From: 66-474 sp039923855
Lineage (GTDB): Bacteria; Pseudomonadota; Gammaproteobacteria; Xanthomonadales; Rhodanobacteraceae
Assembly (NCBI GenBank): GCA_039923855.1
Contig: JBDTBW010000085.1
Span: 1 to 64,000 of the forward strand
Reading direction: 5' to 3'
Length of the DNA stretch: 64,000 nt
The translations under genes and the position numbers were made by a program. The notes beneath the pieces were generated by a model, which worked only from the letters and a program-made list of their open reading frames with translations, had not been told where the DNA came from and searched no databases. Shown here piece by piece: positions 17,948 to 27,169 of this stretch (its first letter is position 1; each line of letters begins with the position of its first letter).

Positions 17948-18083
17948 CCCCTCTCCCGCCGGGAGAGGGGTTGGGGTGAGGGTTCGGCGAGATCAGACAG
18001 CACACTCTCGCACAAACCCCGATAATCGCAAGCACCGAACCCTCATCCGGCGCTTCGCGCCACCTTCTCCCGAAGGGAGAAGG
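17948..18083. repeat. Inverted pair of REP-like palindromes between prmB and aroC
   Basis: The first palindrome, cccctctcccgccgggagagggg, is at 17948-17970 followed by gtgagggttcg. The second, ccttctcccgaagggagaagg, is at 18063-18083 preceded by gaaccctcatccgg. The two face each other across about 90 bases. The pair fills most of the prmB-aroC gap. Confidence 0.8.
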
Positions 18084-18088
18084 AATTG

Positions 18089-19018
18089 CTAGCGGCCCGC
18101 TGCCACGGCACGAATGGCATCGGCGTGCTTCAACAGATCACGTTTTTCCAGAACGAATACGCCCATCGGCCCCACCTTGAACTCGATCCACACGAACGGC
18201 ACGGCCGGCAGCAACGCATTCAAGGCGCGTTCGCTGTCGCCGACCTCGACGATCAGCACGCCGTTCCCGCTCAAATGATCGGCGGCCCGATCCAGAATAC
18301 GCAACGCGAAATCCAGCCCGTCCGCACCCGCGGCCAAGCCTGGCGCGGGTTCGTGACGATACTCGGGCGGCAACGCGACGAATTCCTGTTCGGTGACGTA
18401 AGGCGGGTTGGACACGATCAAGTCGTAGCGTTCCCCGTCGATCGCCGCAAACAGATCCGAGCGGATCGCGCGCACGCGATCCCCGGCGCCATGCAAATCG
18501 ATATTCTCGCGCGCCAGCGACAATGCGTCTTCGTCGACATCGACAAGATCGACGCGCCAATCGTGATTATGCGCGGCGATCGCAATGCCGATGCAGCCGG
18601 AACCCGCACAGAGATCCAGCGAGCGCATCACGTGACGATCGTCCAGCCACGGCGAAAAACCGTTCTCGATCAACTCGGCGATCGGCGAGCGGGGAACAAG
18701 CGCGCGCGGATCGGTTTTGAAGCGCATCCCAGCGAACCAGGCTTCGCCGACCAGATACGCAACCGGCTCGCGGGTTTCTATGCGGCGTTCGATCAGTTCG
18801 CGCAGCCGCGCTGCCTCTTTTGCCGTCAAGCGCGCATTGCCATACGCCGGCGGCGAATCGGGCGGCAGATGCAGCGACGACAGCACCAGATGCGTGGCCT
18901 CGTCGATCGCATTGTCGTGGCTGTGGCCGAAGGTCAATCCCGCGGCGTTGAAACGGCTGGCGGCGTAACGGATCCAATCCACAATAGTGACAAGTTCGGT
19001 TGTGAGTTCGACGGTCAT
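18089..19018 (-). CDS. prmB: Ribosomal protein L3 N5-glutamine methyltransferase, 309 aa
   Basis: PrmB methylates a glutamine in ribosomal protein L3. The AdoMet motif DLCAGSGCIGIAIA is near residues 133-146 and the catalytic NPPY motif is near 203-206, within YDLIVSNPPYVTEQEF. The position directly upstream of aroC is typical and separates it from PrmC/HemK, which acts on release factors. ATG 19018 gives MTVELTTE. It is divergent from psd, with 74 bases between. Confidence 0.94.
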   Translation of the reverse strand: MTVELTTELVTIVDWIRYAASRFNAAGLTFGHSHDNAIDEATHLVLSSLHLPPDSPPAYGNARLTAKEAARLRELIERRIETREPVAYLVGEAWFAGMRFKTDPRALVPRSPIAELIENGFSPWLDDRHVMRSLDLCAGSGCIGIAIAAHNHDWRVDLVDVDEDALSLARENIDLHGAGDRVRAIRSDLFAAIDGERYDLIVSNPPYVTEQEFVALPPEYRHEPAPGLAAGADGLDFALRILDRAADHLSGNGVLIVEVGDSERALNALLPAVPFVWIEFKVGPMGVFVLEKRDLLKHADAIRAVAAGR

Positions 19019-19080
19019 GCGCGGCGAGGTGCGAATGCGAGTGGCGAGTATAGAGCAGCGTTGCCGCCGCACTCCCTGTC

Positions 19081-19092
19081 TATACTGCCGCG
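19081..19092 (+). promoter_or_regulatory. -10-like hexamer TATACT just before psd ATG
   Basis: TATACT at 19081-19086 is six bases ahead of the psd start and no Shine-Dalgarno lies between. If used as a -10 box, transcription would begin at or within a few bases of the ATG, giving a leaderless or nearly leaderless mRNA. A -35 partner with normal spacing is not obvious. Confidence 0.35.
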
Positions 19093-19950
19093 ATGAGTCC
19101 AAGCGTTCTTATTCAATACCTGCTGCCGCAAAAAATGCTCAGCCGCATCGTGCGCGCGGCCACCCGCTGGACCTGGCGACCGTGGAAGGATTTCCTGATT
19201 GCGCGGGTGATCCGCCGCTATGACGTGGACATGAGCGAAACGGCGCAATCCGATCCACGCGCCTATCCGAGTTTCAATGCGTTCTTCACCCGCGCGCTGA
19301 AACCCGGCGCGCGCGTGCCGGCCGGCGGCGAAACAAGCGTGCTATGCCCCGCCGACGGGCGCATCAGTCAAGCGGGCCATATCGACGAAGGCCGCATCCT
19401 GCAAGCCAAGGGCCGCATTTTCGCCGTCGCCGAATTGCTCGCCGACGAAACCCGCGCAGAGCGTTATCGCGATGGCAATTTCGTCACCTTGTATCTTTCG
19501 CCGCGCGACTACCACCGCGTACACATGCCGCTGGACGGCGAGCTAGTCGAAACCGCGCACGTGCCCGGCCGTTTGTTCAGTGTCGCGCCGCGGCCGGTCG
19601 AACAGATCCCGCGACTGTTCGCGCGCAACGAGCGGCTGATCTGCCATTTCGAAGGCGCGCATGGGCCATTCGTGATGGCGATGGTCGGCGCGATACTGGT
19701 ATCGGGTATCAGTACCGTCTGGAGCGGCGCCGAAATCCCGCCTTACGCCGGGCGTATCGTCCGCGGCAACTGGCGCGGGCGCGGCGTCAGTTTGGCGCGT
19801 TTCGGCGAGATGGCGCGTTTCGAGATGGGTTCGACGGTGATCCTGCTATTGCCGGCCGGTTCCGCGCTGCAGCCAGGCCTGCTGCCACAGAGGCCGGTCA
19901 AACTGGGCCAACGCCTGGGCGCCGTGGCCGGGCCCCATCAAATCCATTGA
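19093..19950 (+). CDS. psd: Phosphatidylserine decarboxylase, 285 aa
   Basis: Psd makes phosphatidylethanolamine at the inner membrane. It is a pro-enzyme cut autocatalytically before a serine that becomes the pyruvoyl group. The usual LGST site appears here as MGST (about residues 246-249, FEMGSTVIL), a conservative variant. DYHRVHMP (about 138-145) holds the catalytic histidines, and the N-terminal YPSFNAFFTR block is conserved. Length is typical. ATG 19093 is the only good start, and it has no ribosome binding site. Confidence 0.96.
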   Translation: MSPSVLIQYLLPQKMLSRIVRAATRWTWRPWKDFLIARVIRRYDVDMSETAQSDPRAYPSFNAFFTRALKPGARVPAGGETSVLCPADGRISQAGHIDEGRILQAKGRIFAVAELLADETRAERYRDGNFVTLYLSPRDYHRVHMPLDGELVETAHVPGRLFSVAPRPVEQIPRLFARNERLICHFEGAHGPFVMAMVGAILVSGISTVWSGAEIPPYAGRIVRGNWRGRGVSLARFGEMARFEMGSTVILLLPAGSALQPGLLPQRPVKLGQRLGAVAGPHQIH

Positions 19951-20090
19951 CACACGGGCCTGCGTCAGGGGTTATACTGCGCGCTTGTGTGACCCGTGGC
20001 GGCCGGGGTCAGAAAAATCCGTGACGGCTCACGGATGCTTGGAAGTTCGCGAAGAAACGATTGCAAGCCATTCAAGCATGGGGAGATTTT
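19951..20090 (+). promoter_or_regulatory. Promoter-like region and perfect hairpin upstream of the 148-aa gene
   Basis: A TTATACT -10-like element lies near 19972-19978. Downstream, tccgtga at 20018-20024 and tcacgga at 20029-20035 form a perfect 7-bp stem with a CGGC loop, placed in what would be the 5' untranslated region. It could be an operator or mRNA structure. Confidence 0.35.
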
Positions 20091-20537
20091 ATGCGTCTAG
20101 TCACACGCATTCTGGCCTTGAGCCGCGCCACGCGGCTGAAACACCAATTCCGCGACATCGAGATCCACGCGTTGGAGTTGCCGCAGCCGGCCGCGCAATT
20201 CCTGGCCGAGCTGATCGCCAAGGAATGTGCCGCGGCGGCGCGCTGCGAGTCCCCGCAACTTTACGGCTCGCCGCCCGATCTGAAACCCGGCGGCTGGGGC
20301 ACCGGCACCGATCTCGGCTACGAGCGCTCGCGCTCCGACAACTCCCAGGTGCGCTTGCGCGGCATGGCGTTGTGGCTGGTGGTGGCCTACCACGAAACCC
20401 ACGAGGCGAGCTTCCCCGAATTCGCCGATCTGCACCGCGAGGTATTGCGCTTGATGCGCCAGATCAAGGAAGCCGCTGCGCAACCCGCCGACCGCATGGC
20501 TTCGTGGATGAAAACCGAAGGCGGCGCGGCGGCTTAG
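20091..20537 (+). CDS. Conserved hypothetical protein, 148 aa
   Basis: I do not recognise a named family. The protein is soluble with a basic N-terminus (MRLVTRILALSRATRLK), a Gly-rich centre (PGGWGTGTDLGYE, about 75-87) and an amphipathic helical C-terminal half. ATG 20091 follows ggggag at a suitable distance and was preferred to the in-frame ATG at 20061. A 5' hairpin precedes the gene. The function is unknown. Confidence 0.7.
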   Translation: MRLVTRILALSRATRLKHQFRDIEIHALELPQPAAQFLAELIAKECAAAARCESPQLYGSPPDLKPGGWGTGTDLGYERSRSDNSQVRLRGMALWLVVAYHETHEASFPEFADLHREVLRLMRQIKEAAAQPADRMASWMKTEGGAAA

Positions 20538-20676
20538 CCGGGAACGAAAATCGGCGACACGCCGCTGCGTTTGAGCTCACGCTCAACCGGCGAAAATCAT
20601 GGCGAGCGTTCCAATGGCGGACTCGTCGAATGCCGGCCGGCCGTGCGGATCACGCAGCGGCGCTTGAGTTCGGCGA

Positions 20677-22518
20677 TCAGGCTGATGGCTTGGCGTCATC
20701 CCGTGAGGGTGTGTATGGCAAGCCGATTTTCTTCAGCACGGCCTTGAAGCGCGGATCGTTGCGGATCGGATCGAAAATCGGATACCACAACAACTGCGGT
20801 GCGGTGCTGTTGCCGTTGACCGCAAAGTCTTCGAGCGTCGCCAGGGCACGCTCACGCTCGCCGAGAGCCGCAAGAAACAACGCATGCACGATCGCGTCAT
20901 GGCGCAGGTTGCTCAATGCGAACGACGTCTCCAAGGCCTGAACCGCGCTCACCCGCGCGCGCGGGTCGGCAATGCCCCGCACCAGCAGCGCCGACGCATC
21001 CGGATCGCCACCATTGAGCTTGCTCGCCAAGCGCATCTGCTGTTCTGCTTCGAGATATCGATGCTGGGCAAGGTAGATCCACACCGCGATACGATGTTCC
21101 AACAGTCCTTCCGGATGCGCGGCCAGGGTGCTTTCCATCTGCTTCAAGGCCGCATCGTCGCGATGCAGTGCAAACAGGAGTTGCGCGCGTATTGCTCCAT
21201 TCACACCTGACAGCGGATCGTGTTGCAGGGCGCGCTCGATTTCGACCAGCGCGGGTTCGAGTTGGCCGACTCCATACAGGAATTGCGCGTACTGATCCAT
21301 CGCTTCGGCATCGCCGGGCGCCAGGATACGCGCGCGCTGAAATGCGTGATCCGCATCGGCCCAGCGCAGCTGGTTGCTATACACGATGCCCTGCGCGACA
21401 TAGGCCAGCGCGGCATTGGGATCCAACGCCAGCGCATGTTGCGCGGCGACGAGGGAGTGCGCGTTGCCGGTTTGTACCGAAACCGGCGCGTAGGTCGAGA
21501 GCAATGCCTGCGCTTCCGCCAGCGCCGCCCACGCCTGCGCGTAGTTCGGATCAATGACAGCCGCTTGCTGGAACGCATCGACGGCTTCGGTCACGGAACG
21601 CTTCGCCAGCAAAGTGAGTCCGCGCAGATAGAAATCGTGTGCGCGCGGATCAACGGTCCTTTGCGACACCAGCGTTTGCCTGCCTCCTCCCGCCAATTGA
21701 ACCTGCAATTTGTCCGCGATCGCCTTGGAGATTTCATCCTCGACCGCGAAGATACTGGTCAATTTGCGATCGTATTTTTCCGACCACAGGTGATAGCCGC
21801 TGCGGGTGTCGATCAATTGCGCGGTGATGCGCACCTCGTCGCCGGATTTCTGCACGCTGCCTTCCAGCACGGTTGCGACATCCAGCGCCTCGCCGACCTT
21901 GCGCAAATCCTCGGCTTTGCCCTTGAACGCGAACGCGGAAGTGCGCGCGGCGACTTTCAGCTTCGGCACCTGCGCCAGCGCATCAAGGATTTCCTCGGTG
22001 ATGCCATCGCTGAAATATTCGTTCTTCGGATCGCCGCTCATGTTGACGAACGGCAACACGGCGATGGATTTTGCGTTCGACGCAAAGCTGCTTGCAGCAG
22101 ACGGGACGCCGGTGGCCGCCGCGCTTGGGCCGGTCGCGCGCAAGGGAGCCGCCATGCCGCGCACGAAATGCCACCAGGCGCCGCCTGCGGCAAGCGCGAT
22201 CAGTACGCCAATTGCACCGATCGCAATGCCGGCGCGACGCGAACCAGCCGCCGCCGCCGGGTTTGCATCCTCGGGCGACGTATCGGTGCGCACGATTCCC
22301 CGGGGTGTCGCGTCGAACGCCCATGCCAGTACCAGCGCGATCGGGAACCCGATCAGGATCAGGATCACCACCAGTTGCTCGACCCAATTCGGAAACGCGA
22401 ACACCGGAAAGACCTGCGTCGCGATCTGGATCAACAACCAGCCGACCACCGCATAGGCAGCAGCCACGCGGAACACATGCCGACGTCGCAATTCGCGAAG
22501 CAGATCGCCTGTGGACAT
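20677..22518 (-). CDS. Membrane TolB/FlgO-like and TPR protein, 613 aa (paralogue 1)
   Basis: The N-terminus reads LLRELRRRHVFRVAAAYAVVGWL, followed by a second hydrophobic hairpin (about 45-68), then a third segment (about 95-115). A FlgO/TolB-type domain begins at SIAVLPFVNMSGDPKNEYFS (about 150-260, with FSDGITEEILDALAQ). From about 290 to 540 there are tetratricopeptide-like repeats. Such proteins are often labelled adenylate-cyclase-like because the same module follows cyclase domains, but no cyclase domain is present here. An equally long paralogue lies at 54821-56662. The role is unknown; a membrane-bound scaffold or sensor is a guess. Confidence 0.85.
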   Translation of the reverse strand: MSTGDLLRELRRRHVFRVAAAYAVVGWLLIQIATQVFPVFAFPNWVEQLVVILILIGFPIALVLAWAFDATPRGIVRTDTSPEDANPAAAAGSRRAGIAIGAIGVLIALAAGGAWWHFVRGMAAPLRATGPSAAATGVPSAASSFASNAKSIAVLPFVNMSGDPKNEYFSDGITEEILDALAQVPKLKVAARTSAFAFKGKAEDLRKVGEALDVATVLEGSVQKSGDEVRITAQLIDTRSGYHLWSEKYDRKLTSIFAVEDEISKAIADKLQVQLAGGGRQTLVSQRTVDPRAHDFYLRGLTLLAKRSVTEAVDAFQQAAVIDPNYAQAWAALAEAQALLSTYAPVSVQTGNAHSLVAAQHALALDPNAALAYVAQGIVYSNQLRWADADHAFQRARILAPGDAEAMDQYAQFLYGVGQLEPALVEIERALQHDPLSGVNGAIRAQLLFALHRDDAALKQMESTLAAHPEGLLEHRIAVWIYLAQHRYLEAEQQMRLASKLNGGDPDASALLVRGIADPRARVSAVQALETSFALSNLRHDAIVHALFLAALGERERALATLEDFAVNGNSTAPQLLWYPIFDPIRNDPRFKAVLKKIGLPYTPSRDDAKPSA

Positions 22519-22612
22519 GGATGCGCATCCCCGTAAAGCGCGGGCAGCATAGGTGCCGTTGCCGCATCTTCGCGCATTTTTCCGGACGGCGACAGCGCCG
22601 CCGGTGGGCGGC

Positions 22613-24157
22613 CTATTCCCGGCCGCAGCCGCTCAGGTTCAATTCCTGTCCAGGCTTGAGCGCATAGCGCGGCGCGCTCAAATGGTTCTTTCTGGCCAGT
22701 TCGTGCATATCATCGCAACTGTATTTGCGGGCGACCGAAGAAAGCGTGTCGCCGCGATGCACCGTGTAACGGCGCGGAGATTTACGCGCCGGCTCGCGTG
22801 TCACGGATTTCGGCGGCGGCGGATCCGCGGCGGCGATCGCCAGTTGCGGCGGCGAGGTGGGCAGCACCGCCGAATGCAAATCGGACGCCAGCGTCACCCA
22901 CCGACCGTCCACACAGGAACGCGCGTAATCGACCTCCAGACGTTTAGGCAACGCCACGCGCGTGCCCGCCGGTTGCGCTGCCTGCGCATCCCTCTGCGGA
23001 TTGAGGTTGCGCAGGGTGACGTACCAGCCGTTGCGCATCTGACCGGCTCCGCCCAGACATACCGCCAGCTCCGCCAGCGAAGCCGGGCGTTTCAGAAACA
23101 CCTGGCCGGGCGCGCCGTCGATGTCGGGGAAGCGCAGGTTGTAGCGTTCCGGATGCATGAACAGCCATGCCGCGGCCAGCACCATCGGCACGTATTCGCG
23201 CGTTTCCGGTGACAGCGCGAAATACATTTGTGGATCCCAGAAACTCGCGTTGGGTTGGCTGGCGGCGAGCCGGCCGACGCGGCCTTCGCCGCCGTTGTAG
23301 GCGGCCAGCACCAGTTCCAGATTGTTGTTGAATTGCGCGAGTTGCTCGTTGAGATACTCGGCGTTGGCGCGCGCGGCCAGACTCGGATCCATCCGTTCGT
23401 CGAAGCCGTTGACGGTGGTCATGCCGAAACGCATGCCGGTGGCGGGCATGAACTGCAGCGGACCGACCGCGCCGGAACGCGATACCGCGTGCACCTTGCC
23501 GCCGGATTCCTTGGCCATGATGCCGAACAGGATCGCCTCGGGCAGGTTTGCCTGCCGGTATTCCGGCCACATCTCGAAACGCAGGTACTGGTAATTGACG
23601 TAGGCATCCATCAATTGCGGCCGCAATCGCGTCAACCAGGTTTCCAGCGCGGCCTTGATCGGGCCGTTCATCGCGATCAGGTCGGACAATTTTCTTCCGC
23701 GCAGGAGACTCACGCTGCGCTGCGTTTGCGGCAGCGTGTTCAGCACCGGCGAGGCGGAGTTGCCGCCAGCCGTTCCCGGCAGATCGGACAGCTCATCGCC
23801 CTCGTCGCCGCCGAGGAAACTGCCGTCCTTCAAGCGCAGCGCGCGGTCATAGGTGGAGATGAAACGCTGTACGTCGCAACCGGGCGTGTTGACGCACTGC
23901 GCGGCGGCATTGCGCATGGTGTCGAGCGCCGTGCTGATCGCGCGTTCGGATTCCGCATTGTCATCGCGGCGTGCCAGTTCCAGCGCGCGATCGTAATCGC
24001 GCCCGGCCTGATCGAGCCTGGCGTACAGCGCATCCAGCGATGAACCGCGCGCGGCGGTTTCGGTCGGCGCACCGGTACAACCGGCGAGCAGCGCGATCGA
24101 AACGGTGACCACGGAAGCGAACAACCACGAGCGCGGCAACCGCGAAAAAGAAAGCAT
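22613..24157 (-). CDS. mltD: Membrane-bound lytic murein transglycosylase D, 514 aa
   Basis: MltD cleaves peptidoglycan glycan strands. A lipoprotein signal ends at the lipobox LLAGC (Cys about 26). The SLT domain spans about 195-330, with catalytic Glu in GIMAKESGGKVHAV and the SGAVGPLQFMPATG signature. A single C-terminal LysM domain (about 465-512, YTVHRGDTLSSVARKYSC) binds the wall; E. coli MltD has two. The coding region between has an Ala/Pro linker. Gene orientation is divergent from greB. Confidence 0.93.
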   Translation of the reverse strand: MLSFSRLPRSWLFASVVTVSIALLAGCTGAPTETAARGSSLDALYARLDQAGRDYDRALELARRDDNAESERAISTALDTMRNAAAQCVNTPGCDVQRFISTYDRALRLKDGSFLGGDEGDELSDLPGTAGGNSASPVLNTLPQTQRSVSLLRGRKLSDLIAMNGPIKAALETWLTRLRPQLMDAYVNYQYLRFEMWPEYRQANLPEAILFGIMAKESGGKVHAVSRSGAVGPLQFMPATGMRFGMTTVNGFDERMDPSLAARANAEYLNEQLAQFNNNLELVLAAYNGGEGRVGRLAASQPNASFWDPQMYFALSPETREYVPMVLAAAWLFMHPERYNLRFPDIDGAPGQVFLKRPASLAELAVCLGGAGQMRNGWYVTLRNLNPQRDAQAAQPAGTRVALPKRLEVDYARSCVDGRWVTLASDLHSAVLPTSPPQLAIAAADPPPPKSVTREPARKSPRRYTVHRGDTLSSVARKYSCDDMHELARKNHLSAPRYALKPGQELNLSGCGRE

Positions 24158-24432
24158 CGTTGGAAGAGTCCGGTGAATGACGGCGATCCGCCACCCTAAC
24201 CCGCGACCGCGCGCGACTCAAGGGCAGCGCCCTTTTGGCAATGGTCCATTTTTGAATATTTCCGTTCGCGTTGAGCGTTGCTCGCGCAGCGCGCGAAGTC
24301 GAAACGCAAGCCGCCCTTCGACACCGGCACCTCTTTGTTCAAAGACGGGCCTATGCTCAGGGTGAAAGGAATTTCAATGGACCACCACCGCCCATTTACA
24401 ATCGGTTCTCGCCTTAGAGAGCAGGCCAAAAC
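24158..24432. other. Divergent mltD/greB intergenic region with a decayed repeat
   Basis: No gene is supported in these 275 bases. Bases about 24260-24365 look like a degraded member of the repeat family also sampled near 328-356 (ccttcgacaccgg ... gctcagggtgaaagg). The greB and mltD promoters must lie here, but no strong boxes were found. Confidence 0.35.
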
Positions 24433-24942
24433 ATGTCACGCTGGCGAGCGCCCGCGCCGCATTCCACCGCGATCATCACCCGCGCCGGTTTCGAGAGATT
24501 GAAAGTCGAACTGGATCATTTGTGGCGCACATTGCGACCCGAGGTCGTGCGCGCGTTGGCGGCGGCCGCGGCCGAAGGCGATCGCTCGGAAAATGCCGAA
24601 TACACTTACCGCAAGAAGCAGCTCGGCGAAATCGATCGTCGCGTGCGCTATCTTTCCAAACGGATTCCGATGCTGAAAGTCGTCGATGGCCAGCCGGCCG
24701 ATGCGCAGGCGATCTATTTCGGCGCATGGTTCGAGATCGAGAATCCTGGAGCCGGCGAAACGCATCGTTATCGCATCGTCGGTCCGGACGAAACCGATGC
24801 GAAGCGCGGCTTCATCAGCATCGACTCGCCACTGGCGCGCGCGGCGTTGAAAAAACGCGTCGACGACGAGTTCGAGGCGGAATTGCCGGGCGGCAACGCG
24901 CGGTTTGTGATTGTGGCGGTGAGCTACGGACCGCGGGATTGA
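24433..24942 (+). CDS. greB: Transcription elongation factor GreB, 169 aa
   Basis: GreB enters the RNA polymerase secondary channel and stimulates cleavage of backtracked RNA. The N-terminal coiled coil (about 10-85) holds GDRSENAEYTYRKKQ, with the acidic tip residues, and the C-terminal FKBP-like domain follows (GAWFEIENPGAGETHRYRIVGPDE). The YRKKQL stretch and a more basic surface favour GreB over GreA. A start further downstream is possible since the first ~12 residues are not conserved. Confidence 0.93.
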   Translation: MSRWRAPAPHSTAIITRAGFERLKVELDHLWRTLRPEVVRALAAAAAEGDRSENAEYTYRKKQLGEIDRRVRYLSKRIPMLKVVDGQPADAQAIYFGAWFEIENPGAGETHRYRIVGPDETDAKRGFISIDSPLARAALKKRVDDEFEAELPGGNARFVIVAVSYGPRD

Positions 24943-24944
24943 AT

Positions 24945-25064
24945 CCTTCTCCCTATGGGAGAAGGTGGCGCGCAGCGACGAATGATGGTTCGGATCTCGC
25001 GCAGAATCCCGATCGAACGCGAGCGCCGTACCCTCACCCCTTCCCTCTCCCGACGGGAGAGGGG
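24945..25064. repeat. Inverted pair of REP-like palindromes between greB and rimO
   Basis: The palindrome ccttctccctatgggagaagg is at 24945-24965 and ccctctcccgacgggagaggg at 25043-25063. They lie between the convergent stops of greB and rimO, almost touching both, and could act as a bidirectional terminator or mRNA 3' stabiliser. Confidence 0.8.
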
Positions 25065-26381
25065 TCAAACGAGCGTCGCTTCCAGATCATGCGCATCCGC
25101 GCCGATGATCCGAGCCTGCGCGAATTGTCCCGGTTTCAGCAATTGCCCGTCGGCGATGCGCACCACGCCATCGATCCCGGGCGCGTCGGCCATCGAGCGG
25201 GCGATCGCACCATCGTCGTTCACTTCATCCACCAACACGGTCATCGTTTGCCCGATCTTGCGTTGCAATTTCGCGGCGGAAATCTCCGACTGCACTTCCA
25301 TGAAGCGTTCCAACCGGTCTTCCTTCAGTTCTTCCGGAACCGGATCGGGAAGTTCGTTGGCGCGCGCGCCCTCCACCGGCGAATAGACGAACGCACCAAC
25401 GCGATCGAGCTGGGCTTCCCGCAGGAAGTCCAGCAGCGATTCGAACTCGGCATCCGTTTCGCCGGGGAATCCGGCGATGAAAGTGCTGCGGATCGTCAAT
25501 TCCGGACAAGTCTTGCGCCACGCCTGGATGCGCTCCAGCGTTTTCTCCGCGTGCGCCGGACGTTTCATCAATTTGAGAATGCGCGGACTGGCGTGCTGAA
25601 ACGGGATGTCCAGATATGGCAGGATTTTCCCCTTCGCCATCAGCGGGATGACTTCATCGACGTGCGGGTATGGATAAACGTAATGCAAGCGCACCCACGC
25701 GCCAAGTTGCGACAATCCCTCGCACAGCCCGGTCATGCGCGTGCGATAGGGCTTGCCACGCCATTCCCGCGCGGCGTATTTCAGATCGACGCCGTAGGCG
25801 CTGGTGTCCTGCGAGATTACCAATAGTTCCTTGACGCCGCCGCGCAACAGTTTTTCCGCCTCGATCAATACCTCGTCGATCGGGCGCGACACCAGATCGC
25901 CGCGCATCGACGGAATAATGCAGAACGTGCAGCGATGATTGCAGCCCTCGGAAATCTTCAAATACGCGTAGTGTTTTGGCGTGAGTTTGACCCCGGTGTC
26001 GGGTGCCAGGTTCACGAACGGATCGTGCACCGGCGGCAGCGCCGCGTGCACCGCGCGCATCACGCTCGAATAATCCTGCGGTCCGGTGATCGCAAGAACG
26101 TCGGGATAAGCTTCGCGGATCAGTTCCGCGCGCTTGCCGAGACAGCCGGTGACGATCACCTTGCCGTTTTCGTGCAGCGCCTCGCCGATCGCGTCCAGCG
26201 ATTCCTGCACCGCCGCGTCGATGAAGCCGCAGGTGTTGACCACCACCGCGTCGGCCGCGCCGTAACTGGGCACGATTTCATAACCCTCGACCTTCAACTG
26301 GGTGAGGATGCGCTCGGAATCGACCAGCGCCTTGGGGCAGCCCAGGCTCACGAAACCGATTTTGGGGTTGGCGTTGGGCAT
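25065..26381 (-). CDS. rimO: Ribosomal protein S12 methylthiotransferase RimO, 438 aa
   Basis: RimO methylthiolates an Asp of ribosomal protein S12. The N-terminal MTTase domain contains IGFVSLGCPKALVDSE with cluster-binding cysteines. The radical-SAM motif C-x3-C-x2-C appears in GCNHRCTFCIIPSMRG (about 144-159). A C-terminal TRAM domain (about 375-438) binds the substrate. SLGCPKALVD-type wording and length fit RimO rather than MiaB. It ends beside a repeat pair and is convergent with greB. Confidence 0.96.
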   Translation of the reverse strand: MPNANPKIGFVSLGCPKALVDSERILTQLKVEGYEIVPSYGAADAVVVNTCGFIDAAVQESLDAIGEALHENGKVIVTGCLGKRAELIREAYPDVLAITGPQDYSSVMRAVHAALPPVHDPFVNLAPDTGVKLTPKHYAYLKISEGCNHRCTFCIIPSMRGDLVSRPIDEVLIEAEKLLRGGVKELLVISQDTSAYGVDLKYAAREWRGKPYRTRMTGLCEGLSQLGAWVRLHYVYPYPHVDEVIPLMAKGKILPYLDIPFQHASPRILKLMKRPAHAEKTLERIQAWRKTCPELTIRSTFIAGFPGETDAEFESLLDFLREAQLDRVGAFVYSPVEGARANELPDPVPEELKEDRLERFMEVQSEISAAKLQRKIGQTMTVLVDEVNDDGAIARSMADAPGIDGVVRIADGQLLKPGQFAQARIIGADAHDLEATLV

Positions 26382-26491
26382 GTTTCGAGCGCGGCAAAGC
26401 GCGCAATTGTAGCGGGCGGTAGCGGTCCGCGGTTGACTTGCTGCGCCACCGGCCTACGCTGCCCGGATATCAGCAGACAAGGAGCCATGCC

Positions 26492-27169
26492 ATGGCCGAA
26501 TCGATCCGCTTGAACACCGCCGGCATGCAATGCATCGGCGCATATCTGGCCACGCCAACAGGGAGCCCGAAGGGCGGCATCGTGGTGGTGCAGGAGATCT
26601 TCGGCATCAACCCGCACATCCGCAGCGTCGCCGATCGCTTTGCGGACGCCGGCTACACCGCGATCGCACCGGTCTTCTTCGATCATATCGAGGAAGGCGT
26701 CGAACTTGCCTACGACGAGGGTTCATTTGCAAAAGCGCGCGAATTGACCGGCCAGGTCGGCATGGCCCGCGCGATCGAGGATGTCGCGAGCGCGGCGGAA
26801 GCGATCGCGTCGAGCGGAAAGATCGGCGTGGTGGGTTTCTGCTGGGGCGGCAGCGTCGCGCTGCTGGCCGCGCAGCGGCTGGGTTTGCCGGCGGTGAGTT
26901 ATTATGGCGCGCGCAACACGGCGTATCTCGACCAACCGTTGCAAGCGCCGGTGATTTTCCATATCGGCGGCGCCGATCCGTCGATTCCGCCGGAGGCGAT
27001 CCAGAAACATCGCGCGGCATATCCGAACGCACCGATCTACGTTTATGCAGGCGCCGGCCATGCCTTCAACCGCGATGTCGATCCGTCGCATTACGATGAA
27101 GCCGCCGCCAAGCTCGCGTGGCAACGAACGCTCGCATTCTTCGACCAGCAGCTCGCGCACGACGCATGA
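26492..27169 (+). CDS. Dienelactone hydrolase family protein, 225 aa
   Basis: This is an alpha/beta-hydrolase of the carboxymethylenebutenolidase type. The nucleophilic Cys is in VGFCWGG (about residues 114-120) and the His in YAGAGHAFNRD near 187-197; a catalytic Asp is likely in GGADPSIPP. The substrate is unknown, since no aromatic degradation genes are near. ATG 26492 follows aaggag closely. Its stop overlaps the start of the HIT gene (ATGA), so it is the first gene of the run that leads into the pxp genes. Confidence 0.9.
   Translation: MAESIRLNTAGMQCIGAYLATPTGSPKGGIVVVQEIFGINPHIRSVADRFADAGYTAIAPVFFDHIEEGVELAYDEGSFAKARELTGQVGMARAIEDVASAAEAIASSGKIGVVGFCWGGSVALLAAQRLGLPAVSYYGARNTAYLDQPLQAPVIFHIGGADPSIPPEAIQKHRAAYPNAPIYVYAGAGHAFNRDVDPSHYDEAAAKLAWQRTLAFFDQQLAHDA

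Noticed and set aside
20677..22518. Adenylate cyclase annotation for the TolB-like/TPR proteins
   Set aside because: No cyclase catalytic domain is present; only the module that often follows such domains is seen.
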